A DNA stretch of 64,000 nucleotides, taken from Rhodoferax sp. U2-2l (GTDB lineage: Bacteria; Pseudomonadota; Gammaproteobacteria; Burkholderiales; Burkholderiaceae_C). Location: positions 62,001-126,000 of the forward strand of contig NZ_JAJCTH010000016.1 in the NCBI RefSeq assembly GCF_020594515.1, read 5' to 3'. A program made the position numbers and the translations under genes. The stretch's first letter is position 1, and each line of letters opens with the position of its first letter. Below, piece after piece: positions 19,553-28,315 of the stretch. The notes beneath the pieces are model-generated. The model was given only the letters and a program-made list of their open reading frames with translations, did no database searches and was not told the DNA's origin.

Positions 19553-20695
19553 ATGACAACAGCCCCAAGTTTAACGAACGCCCTTGCCCAACGCATCGCC
19601 CACGCCATTTCGCGCTCGGGCGGCTGGATCGGCTTTGATGATTTCATGCACCAGGCGCTGTACACACCGGGCCTGGGCTACTACGCGCACGGCAGCGCCA
19701 AGTTTGGTGCCATGCCCTATGCGGTGCAGGACGGCGAGCGTGTGGCGGGCAGCGATTTTGTCACCGCGCCCGAGATGACGCCACTGTTTGGCTGGACGCT
19801 GGCGAACCAGGTGGCGCAGGCGCTGCAGGTGACCGGCACCCAGGAGGTCTGGGAATTTGGTGCGGGATCCGGCGCTTTGGCGCTGCACGTGCTGCAGGCT
19901 CTGAAAGCGCAAGGGGTGACACTGTCGAGCTACACGATTGTGGATATTTCCGGCAGTTTGCGCGAGCGCCAGCAAGCGACGCTGGCCGAGTTTTCAGAGG
20001 TGGTGCGCTGGGTCGATGCGCTGCCAGACGCCATGCAAGGCGTGGTGTTGGGCAATGAAGTGCTGGACGCCATGCCGGTGAAACTGCTGGCCCGCGTCCA
20101 CGGCGTGTGGTTTGAGCGTGGCGTGGCATTGGGCGAGGTGGCCACCGACAGCGCACCGGCCTTCATCTGGCAAGACCGCCCCACGGACTTGCGCCCGCCG
20201 CTGGACATCCCTGGTGAGCACGATTACCTGACCGAGATCCACCCCCAAAGCGAGGCTTTTCTACACACCCTGGGCGACAAGCTCACCGCCGGGGCGGTGT
20301 TTTTGCTGGACTACGGTTTTCCCGAGGCCGAGTATTACCACCCGCAGCGCCACATGGGCACGGTGATGTGCCACCAGGCGCACCAGGCGGACAGCGATCC
20401 GTTGGCCGATGTTGGCGCAAAAGACATCACCGCCCATGTCAATTTCACTGGTGTGGCCCTGGCGGGTAATGCCGCCGGGCTGGACGTGCTGGGCTACACC
20501 AGCCAGGCGCGATTTTTGATGAATTGTGGCCTGCTGACCTACCTGGAAGCCGCCGACCTGCCGACCCGCGTGATGGCGCAAAAACTGATCATGGAACACG
20601 AAATGGGCGAGTTTTTCAAGGTGATCGGTTTCTACAAGGGTGAACCGTGGCAGGCGCTGGGCTTCGCGACGGGCGACAAGACGCATACCTTGTGA
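19553..20695 (+). CDS. SAM-dependent methyltransferase of the MidA/NDUFAF7 family
   Basis: 380 residues. The ATG at 19553 is preferred; two in-frame GTG codons precede it directly. Family traits are GGWIGFDDFMHQALYTPGLGYY at the N-terminus, DFVTAPEMTPLFG, the SAM-binding VWEFGAGSGALA and GNEVLDAMPVKL. Mitochondrial NDUFAF7 methylates an arginine on a complex I subunit; the bacterial substrate is not established. Divergent from the SDR gene with only 20 bp between start codons. Confidence 0.9.
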   Translation: MTTAPSLTNALAQRIAHAISRSGGWIGFDDFMHQALYTPGLGYYAHGSAKFGAMPYAVQDGERVAGSDFVTAPEMTPLFGWTLANQVAQALQVTGTQEVWEFGAGSGALALHVLQALKAQGVTLSSYTIVDISGSLRERQQATLAEFSEVVRWVDALPDAMQGVVLGNEVLDAMPVKLLARVHGVWFERGVALGEVATDSAPAFIWQDRPTDLRPPLDIPGEHDYLTEIHPQSEAFLHTLGDKLTAGAVFLLDYGFPEAEYYHPQRHMGTVMCHQAHQADSDPLADVGAKDITAHVNFTGVALAGNAAGLDVLGYTSQARFLMNCGLLTYLEAADLPTRVMAQKLIMEHEMGEFFKVIGFYKGEPWQALGFATGDKTHTL

Positions 20696-20768
20696 GGTTC
20701 AGGCAAGCCATGGGCCTTTTCTCAAACCCCGTCTCAGGGCGCCTTCGCGGCGTTGTTCGGGGTGCCCC

Positions 20769-20963
20769 ATGATCCGCTGGCTGATTGTTGTTTTGCTCGC
20801 GCTGATTGTGCTCAACGGCTTCACGCCCTGGCTGCAAAAGCTGGGTTTTGGGCGCCTGCCGGGTGATGTGCGTTTCAAGATTTTTGGCCGTGAAATTTTC
20901 CTGCCGTTTGCCACCACCATCATCCTGAGTTTGGTGGCGGCCGGTATTTCCCGGGTGCTGTGA
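20769..20963 (+). CDS. DUF2905 small membrane protein
   Basis: 64 residues from the ATG at 20769. Two hydrophobic helices (about 3-18 and 44-62) flank FGRLPGDVRFKIFGRE, the conserved loop of the DUF2905 family. Its function is unknown. It follows the methyltransferase gene after 73 nt that contain no other ORF of note. Confidence 0.85.
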   Translation: MIRWLIVVLLALIVLNGFTPWLQKLGFGRLPGDVRFKIFGREIFLPFATTIILSLVAAGISRVL

Positions 20964-21024
20964 CGCCCGCCAGGGCTTGATATGTCAGGCTCAGGCGATA
21001 TATGAAGGGCAGAAAGGTATCACC

Positions 21025-21465
21025 ATGACAGACGCCCTGCACCTTGTTTGCCCCCACTGCCACACCACCAACCGCGTGGCCCGCGCCCATTTGGGCAGTG
21101 CGCCCGACTGCGGCAGTTGCCACCAGCCGCTGTTTACCGCGCATTCCACCGCGCTGGACGAGGCCAGTTTTGACAAACACATCAGCCGCAACCACATCCC
21201 GGTGCTGGTCGATTTCTGGGCGCCGTGGTGCGGCCCGTGCCGCCAGATGGCGCCGGGTTTTGAGCAGGCGGCCAAGCAGTTGGAGCCGCATATCCGGGTG
21301 GCGAAGGTCGACACCGAAGCTAACCCATCCTTGGCTGCGCGCTTCCATATCCGCAGCATCCCGACGCTGGCGTTGTTTGTGGGTGGCCGCGAAGTGGCGC
21401 GCCAAGCGGGTGCTTTGGGCGCGGCAGACATCGTGCGCTGGACGCAGGCGCATGCGCCGCGCTGA
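21025..21465 (+). CDS. trxC: TrxC, thioredoxin 2
   Basis: 146 residues from the ATG at 21025. The N-terminal zinc ribbon with CPHC and CGSC pairs distinguishes thioredoxin 2 from TrxA. The thioredoxin domain follows with the redox motif WAPWCGPCRQMAP and the cis-Pro loop RSIPTLALF. Cytoplasmic disulfide reductase, in other bacteria linked to oxidative stress. An in-frame upstream extension to 20977 lacks a ribosome site; GAAAGG precedes 21025. Confidence 0.95.
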   Translation: MTDALHLVCPHCHTTNRVARAHLGSAPDCGSCHQPLFTAHSTALDEASFDKHISRNHIPVLVDFWAPWCGPCRQMAPGFEQAAKQLEPHIRVAKVDTEANPSLAARFHIRSIPTLALFVGGREVARQAGALGAADIVRWTQAHAPR

Positions 21466-21554
21466 GGCTCCCCATTGGGGTGGTGACATCGGCTGGTCTA
21501 CGGTCTGGCCACGAAGGTTTAGCATGCAAGCCTTCGCCACCGAGGGCATCGACC

Positions 21555-21938
21555 ATGACGCAACCGAGTCCGCCAGACCACTCCCGCATCCAACGCCCCT
21601 GGGGGTGGTACGAAACCATTGCCGAAGCACCGGGCTTCAAGATCAAACGCATCGGCGTGCACCCGGGTCAGCAACTCAGCCTGCAAAAACACCGTCACCG
21701 TACCGAGCACTGGGTGGTGGTGCAGGGCACGGCGCATGTCACGCTGGATGACCGACGGTTTGACCTGACGATGGGCCAGGCTTGCGACATCGCGCTGGGG
21801 CAGGTCCACCGGCTGACCAATCCAACAACGCTGGCCGTCGAAATTGTGGAGGTGCAATTTGGCGATGACTTGCGTGAAGATGACATCATCCGTTTGAGCG
21901 ATGATTACGGTCGCCTTTGCACCCCTGACCTCGACTGA
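21555..21938 (+). CDS. Stand-alone phosphomannose isomerase type II cupin
   Basis: 127 residues. It matches the C-terminal cupin half of bifunctional mannose-1-phosphate guanylyltransferase / mannose-6-phosphate isomerase: RPWGWYETI, FKIKRIGVHPGQQLSLQKHRHRTEHWVVVQGTA and HRLTNPTTLAVEIVEVQ. The metal-ligand residues Gln, His, His, Glu and a later His are visible. The guanylyltransferase half is absent here. It ends 10 nt before the ROK-family gene, so a shared sugar-phosphate role is plausible. Confidence 0.82.
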   Translation: MTQPSPPDHSRIQRPWGWYETIAEAPGFKIKRIGVHPGQQLSLQKHRHRTEHWVVVQGTAHVTLDDRRFDLTMGQACDIALGQVHRLTNPTTLAVEIVEVQFGDDLREDDIIRLSDDYGRLCTPDLD

Positions 21939-21948
21939 AAGCCTGTTC

Positions 21949-22956
21949 ATGACCTCGAACCTCCCCTCGCGCGTGATCTCTTTTGACACCTTCCAATTGC
22001 CTGCAGGCAGCCCGCCCGTCGCCTGCGTGGACATCGGTGGCACCAAGGTGGCGGTCAACATCGTGGATGAACATGGCGTGCGCGGCAAGGTGACCGAGCC
22101 CACCGCCACCACCGGCAACCCCGATGCGCTGGGGCGGCAAATCATCCGCCTGATTGGCCAGAGCTGCGCGGCGGCCGGCGTGCCGGTGGCCCGGATTGCC
22201 CGGGTGGGCGTGGCGGCCTGTGGCCCGTTTGTGTTGAACCAGGGGCACGTCGAGCTGGCCGCACCCAACATTTGCGGCGGCCAGGCCGGTCCGGCGCGCG
22301 GCTTGCCCAACGATTGGAAAACCGCCCTGCTGGAGGCCCCGCTGCGGGCCGCTTTCCCGCAGGTACGGGTAGAAAACGATGGCATTGGCGCACTGGAGGC
22401 CGAGCGCCGCTGGGGCGCCTTGCAGGTGGACGGTGTGCCCATGGCCCACTGTGCCTACGTCACCTGGAGCACCGGCATTGGCACCGGGCTGTGTGTGGAT
22501 GGCCACGTGCTGCGCGGCAAGAACGGCAACGCGGGCCACGCCGGGCACAGCTTTGTGGTCAGCAATAACGACGCCCTGTGCGGCTGCGGCAATGTGGGCG
22601 ATGTCGAAAGCCTGATCGCCGGCAACGCCATTGCCCGCCGGTTTGCGCCACTGGGTTACCCGGACGCCGCTGCGCTGTTTGCAGCCGCTTACGCCGGTGA
22701 TGCCAAGGCGGCCGCCTTGATCGATGAGCTGTGCGAGATCATGGGACGGATGTTGTACGACCTGATCGTCACGCTGGATGTGCAACGCATCAGCATCGGC
22801 GGCAGTGTGTTCTGGCACCACCGCGACCACCTGTTGCCCAAACTGCGCGCCGTGGTGCGTGGCAAGATGCCGCCGCTGACCGAGGGCTGCGAGATTGTGG
22901 CCGCAGGCCTGGGCCTGGGTGTGGGCGACTTTGGCGCGCTGGCGCTGGTGGCTTAA
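21949..22956 (+). CDS. ROK family sugar kinase / regulator
   Basis: 335 residues from the ATG at 21949. ATP-binding CVDIGGTKVAVNIVDEHG, catalytic END in VENDGIGALEAER, second phosphate loop WSTGIGTGLCVDG and the ROK signature with zinc site GHAGHS plus CGCGNVGDVE. The third zinc cysteine of the usual CxCGxxGCxE is Asp. No N-terminal helix-turn-helix, so it is a kinase-type ROK rather than a NagC-like repressor. Sugar specificity is unknown. Its TAA overlaps the stop of flgL on the other strand. Confidence 0.85.
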   Translation: MTSNLPSRVISFDTFQLPAGSPPVACVDIGGTKVAVNIVDEHGVRGKVTEPTATTGNPDALGRQIIRLIGQSCAAAGVPVARIARVGVAACGPFVLNQGHVELAAPNICGGQAGPARGLPNDWKTALLEAPLRAAFPQVRVENDGIGALEAERRWGALQVDGVPMAHCAYVTWSTGIGTGLCVDGHVLRGKNGNAGHAGHSFVVSNNDALCGCGNVGDVESLIAGNAIARRFAPLGYPDAAALFAAAYAGDAKAAALIDELCEIMGRMLYDLIVTLDVQRISIGGSVFWHHRDHLLPKLRAVVRGKMPPLTEGCEIVAAGLGLGVGDFGALALVA

Positions 22957-24212
22957 CGGATGTAGTCAAACAGCGACAGTTGTTGTACCTTGGCGTAGGT
23001 CTGCAGCGCCACTGAGTAGCCGTTCTCTTGTTTGTTGAAGTCTGCCAGGCCTTGGATCATGTCCAGGTCTTCGGCGCGTGCGCGGTCAGCCTCCACCTGC
23101 ACGCTGCGGTTTTTTTGAAGATCGCTGATGCGGTCGGCGCGGTTCAGCAACTCGCCGGCCTGGCCACGCACGGCGCTGATGTTGGCCAGACTGATGTCAA
23201 TGTTGTGCAATGCCTGACCGACCGCCTGCGTGACGCTGTTGTTGGTGGTGGCGCCGCCAATGCCGCGAATGGCGTCGTCCATCACGCTGAAGACGCTGGC
23301 CTTGGGCTCGATGGTGAAACGGTCTGACGCCGAGGGGCTGCCGGTCAAGGTCAGGCTCAGGCCGCCGACGCTGATGGGGATGCGGGTGGCTGAGGTGGGG
23401 TAGTCCGCCCCGGTCGTTGGGGTTACCCCGGTAGCAGGCACTCGGGTGCCATCAGCCAGGGTTTCCACCAAGTCGTAAGTGAGCTTGCTTTGGCCAGGAC
23501 TGGCGCCAGCGGCGACCATCAAGTTGCTGATTTGATAGGTGGAGCCTGTGACCTGCGCCGTATCGGTGACCGTGACCCCGCTGGCTTGCAGCGTGCTGGC
23601 GGCGTTGCTGTTGCTGACATTGAAGACCCCGTCCTGCGCCGGTGAGAGCATGAACGCCGCATCGCCGTCGAGCGCAAACGGAATCGCCACGTCGCTGGCG
23701 GCGCTCTGGCCGGGCAGGCCTTTGAAGTTGTAGTCCTGTGGCTGCACGGTGGGGCCGACAAAGGGTTTGAGGGCGCTGCCAAGGGCGTTGAACAGTGGCA
23801 GGCCGTTGCTGTCCTCGGTGTTGGCCAGCGCAAAGATCTGGTCGCGCAGGCCTTGCAACTCGCCCGCAATGGTTTTGCGTTCGCCGCTGTTGACAATGCC
23901 GTTGCCGGCACTCACGACCAAGTCGCGAAAGCGTTGCATGGCGGTGGTCACCTTGCCCAGCGTGCTTTCGGCCACGGCGATGGCGTTGGTTTGGGACGCC
24001 AGCGCCCGCTGATCGGTGGCGATGCGGCTCAGGCGGGTCAGGGCGCGCTCGGCCATGGCGGCGCTGGTGGGGTCGTCGCTGGCGCGCAGGATCCTTTTGC
24101 CCGAGGTCAGGTTTTCTTGCAGGGCACTCAGGTCGGTGAAGCGGGTGTTGATGTTGCGGATCGAGTTGTCGTAGGCGTTGGCCGAGCTGGTGCGGTAGAT
24201 GGCGGTGGACAT
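22953..24212 (-). CDS. flgL: FlgL, hook-filament junction protein HAP3
   Basis: 419 residues. Flagellin-like ends: N-terminal YRTSSANAYDNSIRNINTRFTDLSALQENLTSGKRI and C-terminal heptads DRARAEDLDMIQGLADFNKQENGYSVALQTYAKV. The middle part is variable. It links the hook via FlgK to the filament. Last gene of the flgB-L operon, 26 nt after flgK. Its TAA overlaps the ROK gene stop. Confidence 0.94.
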   Translation of the reverse strand: MSTAIYRTSSANAYDNSIRNINTRFTDLSALQENLTSGKRILRASDDPTSAAMAERALTRLSRIATDQRALASQTNAIAVAESTLGKVTTAMQRFRDLVVSAGNGIVNSGERKTIAGELQGLRDQIFALANTEDSNGLPLFNALGSALKPFVGPTVQPQDYNFKGLPGQSAASDVAIPFALDGDAAFMLSPAQDGVFNVSNSNAASTLQASGVTVTDTAQVTGSTYQISNLMVAAGASPGQSKLTYDLVETLADGTRVPATGVTPTTGADYPTSATRIPISVGGLSLTLTGSPSASDRFTIEPKASVFSVMDDAIRGIGGATTNNSVTQAVGQALHNIDISLANISAVRGQAGELLNRADRISDLQKNRSVQVEADRARAEDLDMIQGLADFNKQENGYSVALQTYAKVQQLSLFDYIR

Positions 24213-24238
24213 GGTGGTTTCTCCTGTGCGCCAGGGGG

Positions 24239-26233
24239 CTATCGAATGGTCTGGATCAGGGTGTCAAAAATGCCTTGCGCCACCTGAATCACCTTGGCCG
24301 AGGCTTGATAGGCTTGCTGGTATTGCAGCAAGCGGGCCGCTTCTTCGTCCAGATTGACGCCCGAGACGGCTGCGCGGTTTTGCTCCAGCGTGGCGGCCAG
24401 CTGGGACGACACCTCGGCGGTGAAGCTGGCGCTTTGGGCGCGCACCCCAATCTGCGCCATCAGCCCGGCGTAACCGTCGGTCAGCGTGGCGCCGTCAAAC
24501 ATGTTGATATCGCGCAAGCCCATCATGGCGGAGGCGTTGCCGGAGTTGATTTTGTAATCGATGCCGTTGTTGTTGGCCGCGTCTTTGCTGCCCACCACCG
24601 CGAAGGTGTCACCTGCTTTGGGCGTACCTTGCAGCACCAGCGACCATTCGCTTCGTGGACTGGTCGCAGGCACCGTGCCTTCAATGGCGGTGCCGGGCAC
24701 ATAGTTGTGGGTGGTGGGCAAGGGGATGGTTGCCGGGTAATTGGCATAGTTCGCATCATCGCTGCGTATGTACTGGTTGGCGCTGATGAACCGGAGGGTG
24801 ACGGGTGTTGCCGCGGTTTCAACCAGGGGCGGGTTGGTGCGGGGGGTTAACGCGACCAGCTGCAAACTACCGGTGTTGGTTGTGCCCATCTTGCCAGCAA
24901 TCGGGCTGGCCACGGCCAGTGACCGGGCGGAAGAGAACTCAGCGCTGATGGTCTGGGTGGAGGCGCTGAAAGGCTTGAGCAGGAATCGGTCGCCTGCAGC
25001 GGCTGCGCCAGAGTCTCGATTTAAGGTTAAGCCGTCAAAAGTGATAGAAGTACCCGCACCGAAGTCAAACGCGGTCTGCTTGCCGTCCGACAAGCGCGTG
25101 ATGCTGCCAGTGGTGCCGCTGGCAAAGCTGATTTCATAGTCCGAAGCCTCGAACTGCGTGACATCGGCCACGCCCAGGCTTAGCACCGCCGACCCCGTGT
25201 TGAGGGTGGCCGGCGCCTTCGGTGCCAGCACACTCTTGCTGAAATCTGCGGGCGTGAACAAATCCCCCCCCACGTTGCCATCCAAATCCAGCCCCAGCTT
25301 GTGCTGGTCATTCATGCTGGTGGTGACCGCGGTGGCGTAGCGCCCCAGCAGGTTGCGGGCCTCGGCCAAGTCGGTGTTTTGAAAGCGCAACAGGCCGGGA
25401 ATCTCGCCGCCGCCCAGGGTGGCTTCGTTGAGGGTGAAGGACTGGCCGTTGCGCACAATGGCCAGTTTGCTGGTTTGTGCGTCACCAAAGTCGCCGTCGG
25501 TCAACTGCAGTGTGGCCGCGGTCGTGCCCAGCACCAGCGCCTGGCTGCCGCCAATGAACAGGCCGATGGTGCCGTCATCGGCCGGGATGGAGGTGGTCTG
25601 GATGTACTGGTTGATGTCGCGGATGAGCTGGTCGCGCTGGTCCAGCAGGTCGTTGGGTGGCTGGCCGTTGCCCAGTGCGCGGGCAATTTTTTCGTTGACC
25701 TGCGCCACGCTGGTCGCCAGCGTGTTGAGCGTGGTGAGCTTTTGGTCCAGCTCCTGCTCCAGGCCCATTTGCAGCTCGTCCATGCTGGCGGCGGTGCTGC
25801 TCAGGCGGGTGGCGGTTTCGTTGATGCGGGTCAGGGCCACGGTGCGGGCGGTCAGGTCGGTGGGGCTGCTGGCCACGTCCGAGAACGCGTTGAGCATGTC
25901 GCTCACCGCAGCGCCCAGCGCGTTCTTGCCGCCGGGGAACAGGTTTTCAAGCTGGTTGAGTTTGGTGGCGCGGGCGTTGTCGGCGGCGCTGGTGGTGCTG
26001 GCCAACGTGGCCTGGCGGTTCAAAAAAATGTCGTAATTGCGCTGGATGGTGTCAACCTCGACCCCTTTGCCGATGTAACCACCGCCCGTGAACTGGCCTT
26101 CAATGGTTTGCAACACCGCCGTCTGGCGCGAGTAGCCCACGGTGTTGACGTTGGCAATGTTGTTGCCGGTGGTCTGCAGCAGCGTCTGGTTGGCGCGCAG
26201 GGCGCCGCTGGCCACGTTGAGCAGGCCGCTCAT
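24239..26233 (-). CDS. flgK: FlgK, hook-associated protein 1
   Basis: 664 residues, longer than the ~550 of enterics because of an expanded central region. The N-terminal SGLLNVASGALRANQTLLQTTGNNIANVNTVGYSRQ is the rod/hook family motif, and the C-terminal SGVNLDEEAARLLQYQQAYQASAKVIQVA is the FlgK signature. First junction protein added to the completed hook. Starts within the last codons of flgJ (4-nt overlap). Confidence 0.95.
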   Translation of the reverse strand: MSGLLNVASGALRANQTLLQTTGNNIANVNTVGYSRQTAVLQTIEGQFTGGGYIGKGVEVDTIQRNYDIFLNRQATLASTTSAADNARATKLNQLENLFPGGKNALGAAVSDMLNAFSDVASSPTDLTARTVALTRINETATRLSSTAASMDELQMGLEQELDQKLTTLNTLATSVAQVNEKIARALGNGQPPNDLLDQRDQLIRDINQYIQTTSIPADDGTIGLFIGGSQALVLGTTAATLQLTDGDFGDAQTSKLAIVRNGQSFTLNEATLGGGEIPGLLRFQNTDLAEARNLLGRYATAVTTSMNDQHKLGLDLDGNVGGDLFTPADFSKSVLAPKAPATLNTGSAVLSLGVADVTQFEASDYEISFASGTTGSITRLSDGKQTAFDFGAGTSITFDGLTLNRDSGAAAAGDRFLLKPFSASTQTISAEFSSARSLAVASPIAGKMGTTNTGSLQLVALTPRTNPPLVETAATPVTLRFISANQYIRSDDANYANYPATIPLPTTHNYVPGTAIEGTVPATSPRSEWSLVLQGTPKAGDTFAVVGSKDAANNNGIDYKINSGNASAMMGLRDINMFDGATLTDGYAGLMAQIGVRAQSASFTAEVSSQLAATLEQNRAAVSGVNLDEEAARLLQYQQAYQASAKVIQVAQGIFDTLIQTIR

Positions 26234-27144
26234 GATGCACTCGCCACCATCGTCATACGTTGTTGCAGGCGCTGGGTGGTTTCAATGGCGCGGCTGAGCT
26301 TGGTCGCGTAGTGGGGGTCGGTGGCGTATCCGGCTTTTTGCAGGCTGCTGGCAAAGGCTTGGGCCGAGCCGGTTTGCTGGGTCACCTGGGCATAACGCGG
26401 TGACTGGGTGATGAGCCGGGCGTAGTCGCGGAACGATTCGTCGGTGGAGGCATAGGCGCGGAACTTGGCCACGCGTTTTTCGGCCACGCCGTTGACGTAT
26501 TCGGTGGTGGTGACTTCGGCCACCGGGCCCTTCCAGCCAGCACCAGCCTTGATGCCGAACAGGTTGTTGGACGAGCTGCCGTCACGCATGCGGATGTTGT
26601 GTTTGCCCCAGCCGGTCTCGTGGCCGGCCTGGCCGACCATGTAGCTGGCCGGGATGCCGGTTTCGCGCTCGATGCGCATGGCCGATGCGGTGTGGCGCTC
26701 CACAAACTGGCCCTGGCTCGACGTGGGTTTGACCGCGTTGGCGCTGTAGGCCGCCAGGGACGATGACTTTTGCATCGCGCTCATTGGCGGGGTGGTCAGC
26801 TTGCCCGCACTGAGGGCGCCTGGCGGCAGGCTCACCCCCATCTGCTGCGCCAACTGCGCGGCAATCAGGTCGGACAGCCCGCCGGGCTGGCCCGACATCT
26901 GCACGGCAAACTGCTGGTCCAGCAAGTCGGTGCCCAGGTCGCTGCCGGCGTTGTCGAGCATGCCGGACTTCATGGTGGCTTCACGCATGCTTTTGATGAG
27001 TTCGCGCATGAACAGCGACTCGAACTGCTTGGCGGTCTCCCGAATCGCGGCGGGGCTGTCGCGCCCGGCTTGCAGTTTGAGCTTGCCCAGCGAGTTGGCG
27101 TCTGCCGCCAGCGCGTTGGAAATGCTGTTCTCGGCGATGTTCAT
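26230..27144 (-). CDS. flgJ: FlgJ, rod-cap scaffold with peptidoglycan hydrolase domain
   Basis: 304 residues in two domains. The N-terminal half (AIRETAKQFESLFMRELIKSMREATMKSGMLDN) is the rod-capping part. The C-terminal half is a glucosaminidase-type hydrolase with AGHETGWGK, NNLFGIKAGAGWKG and FRAYASTDESFRDYARLI; the Glu after His is the expected acid. It opens the cell wall for rod assembly. This two-domain form is usual in beta- and gammaproteobacteria. Its ATG shares one base with the flgI stop. Confidence 0.95.
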   Translation of the reverse strand: MNIAENSISNALAADANSLGKLKLQAGRDSPAAIRETAKQFESLFMRELIKSMREATMKSGMLDNAGSDLGTDLLDQQFAVQMSGQPGGLSDLIAAQLAQQMGVSLPPGALSAGKLTTPPMSAMQKSSSLAAYSANAVKPTSSQGQFVERHTASAMRIERETGIPASYMVGQAGHETGWGKHNIRMRDGSSSNNLFGIKAGAGWKGPVAEVTTTEYVNGVAEKRVAKFRAYASTDESFRDYARLITQSPRYAQVTQQTGSAQAFASSLQKAGYATDPHYATKLSRAIETTQRLQQRMTMVASAS

Positions 27145-28280
27145 CAGATCACCTCCAGCTCGGCATTCAGGGCACCCGCGGCCTTGATGGCTTGCAAAAT
27201 GGCCAGCAGGTCTTGCGGCGTGGCACCCAGCGAGTTGAGTGCGCGCACCACGTCAGACAGCTGGGCCGCCGCCGGTAGCGCAATCAGCATGCCGGGTTCT
27301 TGCCGGATCTGGATGTCTGACTTGGGCGTGACCACGGTTTCGCCCTTGGACAAGGCGTTGGGCTGGCTGACGTTGAAATCAGTGGTGATGCTGATCGACA
27401 AATTGCCGTGCGCAATGGCGCAGGCGCCCAGGCTCACCGCCTGGTTCATCACGATGGAGCCGGTGCGCGCGTTGATGACCACCTTGGCCGACGGCACCGA
27501 GTTTTCCAGCGGCAGTTCTTCGAGTTCGGCCATGAACGTCACCCGTGCATCGGGCTCGGTAGGGGCGTTGACGCGGATGGTGCGCCCGTCCATGGCATTG
27601 GCCACACCGCTGCCAAAGCGGCGGTTGATGGCTTGCGCCACCCGCCGAGCGGTCTGGAAGTCCGAGGCTTCCAGCCCCAGAATGACGCTGTTGCCCTCCT
27701 GCAAGGGGGTGGCCACCACCCGCTCCACCTGCGCCCCGTTGGGGATGCGCCCGGCGCTCAGGTGGTTGACTTGCACCTTGCTGCCGCCCGCGGCCGCACC
27801 GGCGCCGGCAATCACCAGGTTGCCCTGGGCCAAGGCATAAATCTCGCCGTCGGCGCCTTTGAGCGGCGTGGCAATCAGCATGCCGCCCTTGAGCGATTTG
27901 GCGTTGCCCATCGATGACACGTTCACATCAATGGCCTGGCCCGGGCGGGCAAAGGCCGGCAACTCGGCGGTCACCAGCACGGCGGCCACGTTTTTCAGCG
28001 AGGCGGCGTTGGTGGTCAGGCCCAGCTGTTGCAGGTAGTTGCTCATGCCCTGGTTGGTCAGGCTCAAGCTCTGGTCGCCGGTGCCGTCCAGCCCCACCAC
28101 CAGGCCAAAGCCGGTCAACTGGTTGCTGCGCACGCCCTCAACGGCCGCCACTTCCTTGATACGGGCGGCCTGGGCGCTGCTGGCGGCCAGCCCCAGGCTG
28201 AGCGCGGCCAAAAAAGCCAGGCAGCCAGCGGCCCAGCGTTGGCCTGCGCGGTGGTGACGTGTGGTGAAGAATGCGTGCAT
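27144..28280 (-). CDS. flgI: FlgI, flagellar P-ring protein
   Basis: 378 residues from the ATG at 28280; an in-frame extension to 28313 reaches into the flgH stop region. A signal peptide ends near SSAQAARIKE, consistent with periplasmic export by Sec. Strong family sequence: GVRSNQLTGFGLVVGLDGTGDQ, ARPGQAIDVNVSSMGNAKSLKGG and the C-terminal PQDLLAILQAIKAAGAL. It builds the P ring around the rod in the peptidoglycan layer. Confidence 0.96.
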   Translation of the reverse strand: MHAFFTTRHHRAGQRWAAGCLAFLAALSLGLAASSAQAARIKEVAAVEGVRSNQLTGFGLVVGLDGTGDQSLSLTNQGMSNYLQQLGLTTNAASLKNVAAVLVTAELPAFARPGQAIDVNVSSMGNAKSLKGGMLIATPLKGADGEIYALAQGNLVIAGAGAAAGGSKVQVNHLSAGRIPNGAQVERVVATPLQEGNSVILGLEASDFQTARRVAQAINRRFGSGVANAMDGRTIRVNAPTEPDARVTFMAELEELPLENSVPSAKVVINARTGSIVMNQAVSLGACAIAHGNLSISITTDFNVSQPNALSKGETVVTPKSDIQIRQEPGMLIALPAAAQLSDVVRALNSLGATPQDLLAILQAIKAAGALNAELEVI

Positions 28281-28315
28281 GATTGGTTTACCCCTCGGCA
28301 CGATTCTGCGCAACT

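Noticed and set aside
22953..22956. Overlapping TAA stops of the ROK gene and flgL as a special signal
   Set aside because: TTAA is self-complementary, so a shared convergent stop is a simple outcome of gene packing.
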